From Gammaproteobacteria bacterium (GTDB lineage Bacteria > Pseudomonadota > Gammaproteobacteria > GCF-002020875): a stretch of 5,928 nucleotides of DNA. The notes under the pieces are model-generated. The model worked only from the letters and a program-made list of their open reading frames with translations. It was not told where the DNA came from and did not search any database. Below are positions 5,465 through 5,928 of this stretch, one piece after another. The first letter of the stretch is position 1. Every line of letters begins with the position of its first letter. Location: NCBI GenBank assembly GCA_018671205.1, contig JABHIC010000141.1, forward strand, positions 1-5,928, in the 5' to 3' direction. The position numbers were made by a program, and so were the translations under genes.

Positions 5465-5714
5465 CAATACCCTCCAGCTCCCCATCCATATGAGCCTCGG
5501 TCAACTCATCCAGCCCCCCAATAGGGTCATCTCCGAGAAAAATTTGTGGCACAGTGCGGGCGTTATTGGTTCGCTTTAACATCTCTTTCAACCCCTTCTG
5601 AGACTGATCAACCCGTACCTCAATATAGGAGATTCCCCATTTATCCAGTAGTTGTTTGGATTTATCACAACGAGGGCAGCTGCCGGTACTATAGATTTTT
5701 ATTTTTCTGGCCAT
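5460..5714 (-). CDS. grxC: glutaredoxin 3 (class I, dithiol)
   Basis: This small cytoplasmic thiol-disulfide oxidoreductase uses glutathione to reduce protein disulfides and ribonucleotide reductase. The 84-residue length is typical of GrxC. The active site is C13-P-R-C16 after the KIKIYSTGS strand, where E. coli Grx3 has CPYC. The cis-proline region TVPQIFLGDDPIGGLDEL supplies the glutathione-binding TVP and the GG-D motif. The frame stays open upstream to 5801, but the extra 29 residues match nothing in glutaredoxins. ATG 5714 has AGGA (5728 to 5725) 10 nt ahead and gives the family length. It is convergent with the SLT lipoprotein gene and divergent from pepN. Confidence 0.93.
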   Translation of the reverse strand: MARKIKIYSTGSCPRCDKSKQLLDKWGISYIEVRVDQSQKGLKEMLKRTNNARTVPQIFLGDDPIGGLDELTEAHMDGELEGIA

Positions 5715-5745
5715 TGGGTGGTTTTCCTTTGTTTGAGAATGGTGG

Positions 5746-5774
5746 ATGATAGGGGGATTGATCGAACAGGACAA
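5746..5774 (-). promoter_or_regulatory. probable sigma-70 promoter of grxC
   Basis: On the minus strand TTGTCC (5774 to 5769, four of six) and TATCAT (5751 to 5746, five of six) are separated by exactly 17 nt. The start of transcription would be near 5739, giving a leader of about 25 nt with the AGGA site. The -35 box ends 1 nt before the pepN ribosome-binding site. Confidence 0.5.
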
Positions 5775-5787
5775 CAGGAACCATACG

Positions 5788-5928
5788 ATGAGTCTATCCA
5801 CGGCAGAATCTCCCGCAACGACCTACCTGAAACAGTATGCCCCCCCCAACCACCTGATTCCAGAGGTGCGCCTCTTCTTTGAGCTGAGCAATAATGAGAC
5901 CCGGGTGAAGGCGAGCCTTACCATACAG
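5788..5928 (+). CDS. pepN: aminopeptidase N, 5' end only (partial)
   Basis: The first 47 codons of an M1-family zinc aminopeptidase, which removes N-terminal residues from peptides in the cytoplasm, are visible; the gene continues beyond the window. Residues TTYLKQYAPPNHLIPEVRL match the usual PepN start (a Y-[RK]-x-D/P-Y/N-hydrophobic pattern), followed by FFELSNNETRVKASLTIQ, the first beta strands of the N-terminal saddle domain. The GAMEN and HEXXH zinc motifs lie downstream and cannot be checked. AGGAA (5776-5780) is 7 nt before ATG 5788. The frame has no stop up to the window edge. It is divergent from grxC with a 73-nt spacer, and I found no convincing plus-strand promoter there. Confidence 0.85.
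   Translation, partial: MSLSTAESPATTYLKQYAPPNHLIPEVRLFFELSNNETRVKASLTIQ

Noticed and set aside
5715..5801. 29-residue N-terminal extension of glutaredoxin
   Set aside because: The extra residues are not glutaredoxin-like, and the internal ATG at 5714 has an SD and gives the family length. The extension would also run through the predicted promoter.
5652..5882. 76-codon plus-strand reading frame across the grxC-pepN spacer
   Set aside because: It overlaps grxC antisense and pepN in another frame, and has no SD or domain.
1..5928. Mobile element, CRISPR array, tRNA or defence island
   Set aside because: I found no transposase or integrase motifs, terminal repeats, repeat-spacer pattern or tRNA-like folds. 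The genes are housekeeping and envelope types with similar composition.

Overview
The window looks like ordinary chromosome from a gammaproteobacterium. The evidence is the scpB-rluB pair joined by a 4-nt overlap, a Bax-type glucosaminidase, a class I glutaredoxin and the start of a PepN-type aminopeptidase. Base composition is moderate and similar across the genes. I see no insertion sequence, integrase, tRNA, rRNA or CRISPR array. A sulfur-oxidising or symbiont-like gammaproteobacterium is possible, from the exported DUF302 protein and a Trp/Pro-rich exported protein loosely like sulfur-globule proteins. That is only an inference.

Layout: bases 1-343 hold no convincing gene. They are AT-rich and contain an imperfect direct repeat, a possible 17-codon ORF and a strong hairpin just before the first gene. 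From 344 to 2608 three plus-strand genes overlap one another: scpB (chromosome segregation), rluB (23S rRNA pseudouridine synthase) and an endonuclease III-like HhH-GPD DNA glycosylase with an iron-sulfur cysteine cluster. From 2653 to 4748 three minus-strand genes all encode proteins with export signals: in transcription order a DUF302 protein, a Bax-like glucosaminidase (3-nt gap, probably co-transcribed) and a proline-rich protein of unknown function. A 124-nt divergent region separates these from a plus-strand lipoprotein with a lytic-transglycosylase-like (SLT) fold at 4873-5457. This is followed, convergently and only 2 nt away, by minus-strand grxC. A 73-nt divergent spacer then leads to the 5' end of pepN, which runs off the window.

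How the genes work together: the first block is DNA and ribosome housekeeping. The middle block is envelope-directed, with two predicted peptidoglycan hydrolases (Bax and the SLT lipoprotein) on either side of the DUF302 gene. The last block, grxC and pepN, covers thiol redox and peptide turnover. No obviously new defence or mobile system is visible. The points most worth a second look are the hairpin before scpB, the proline-rich exported protein, the glycosylase lacking the catalytic lysine, and the divergent DUF302/Bax - SLT-lipoprotein locus.
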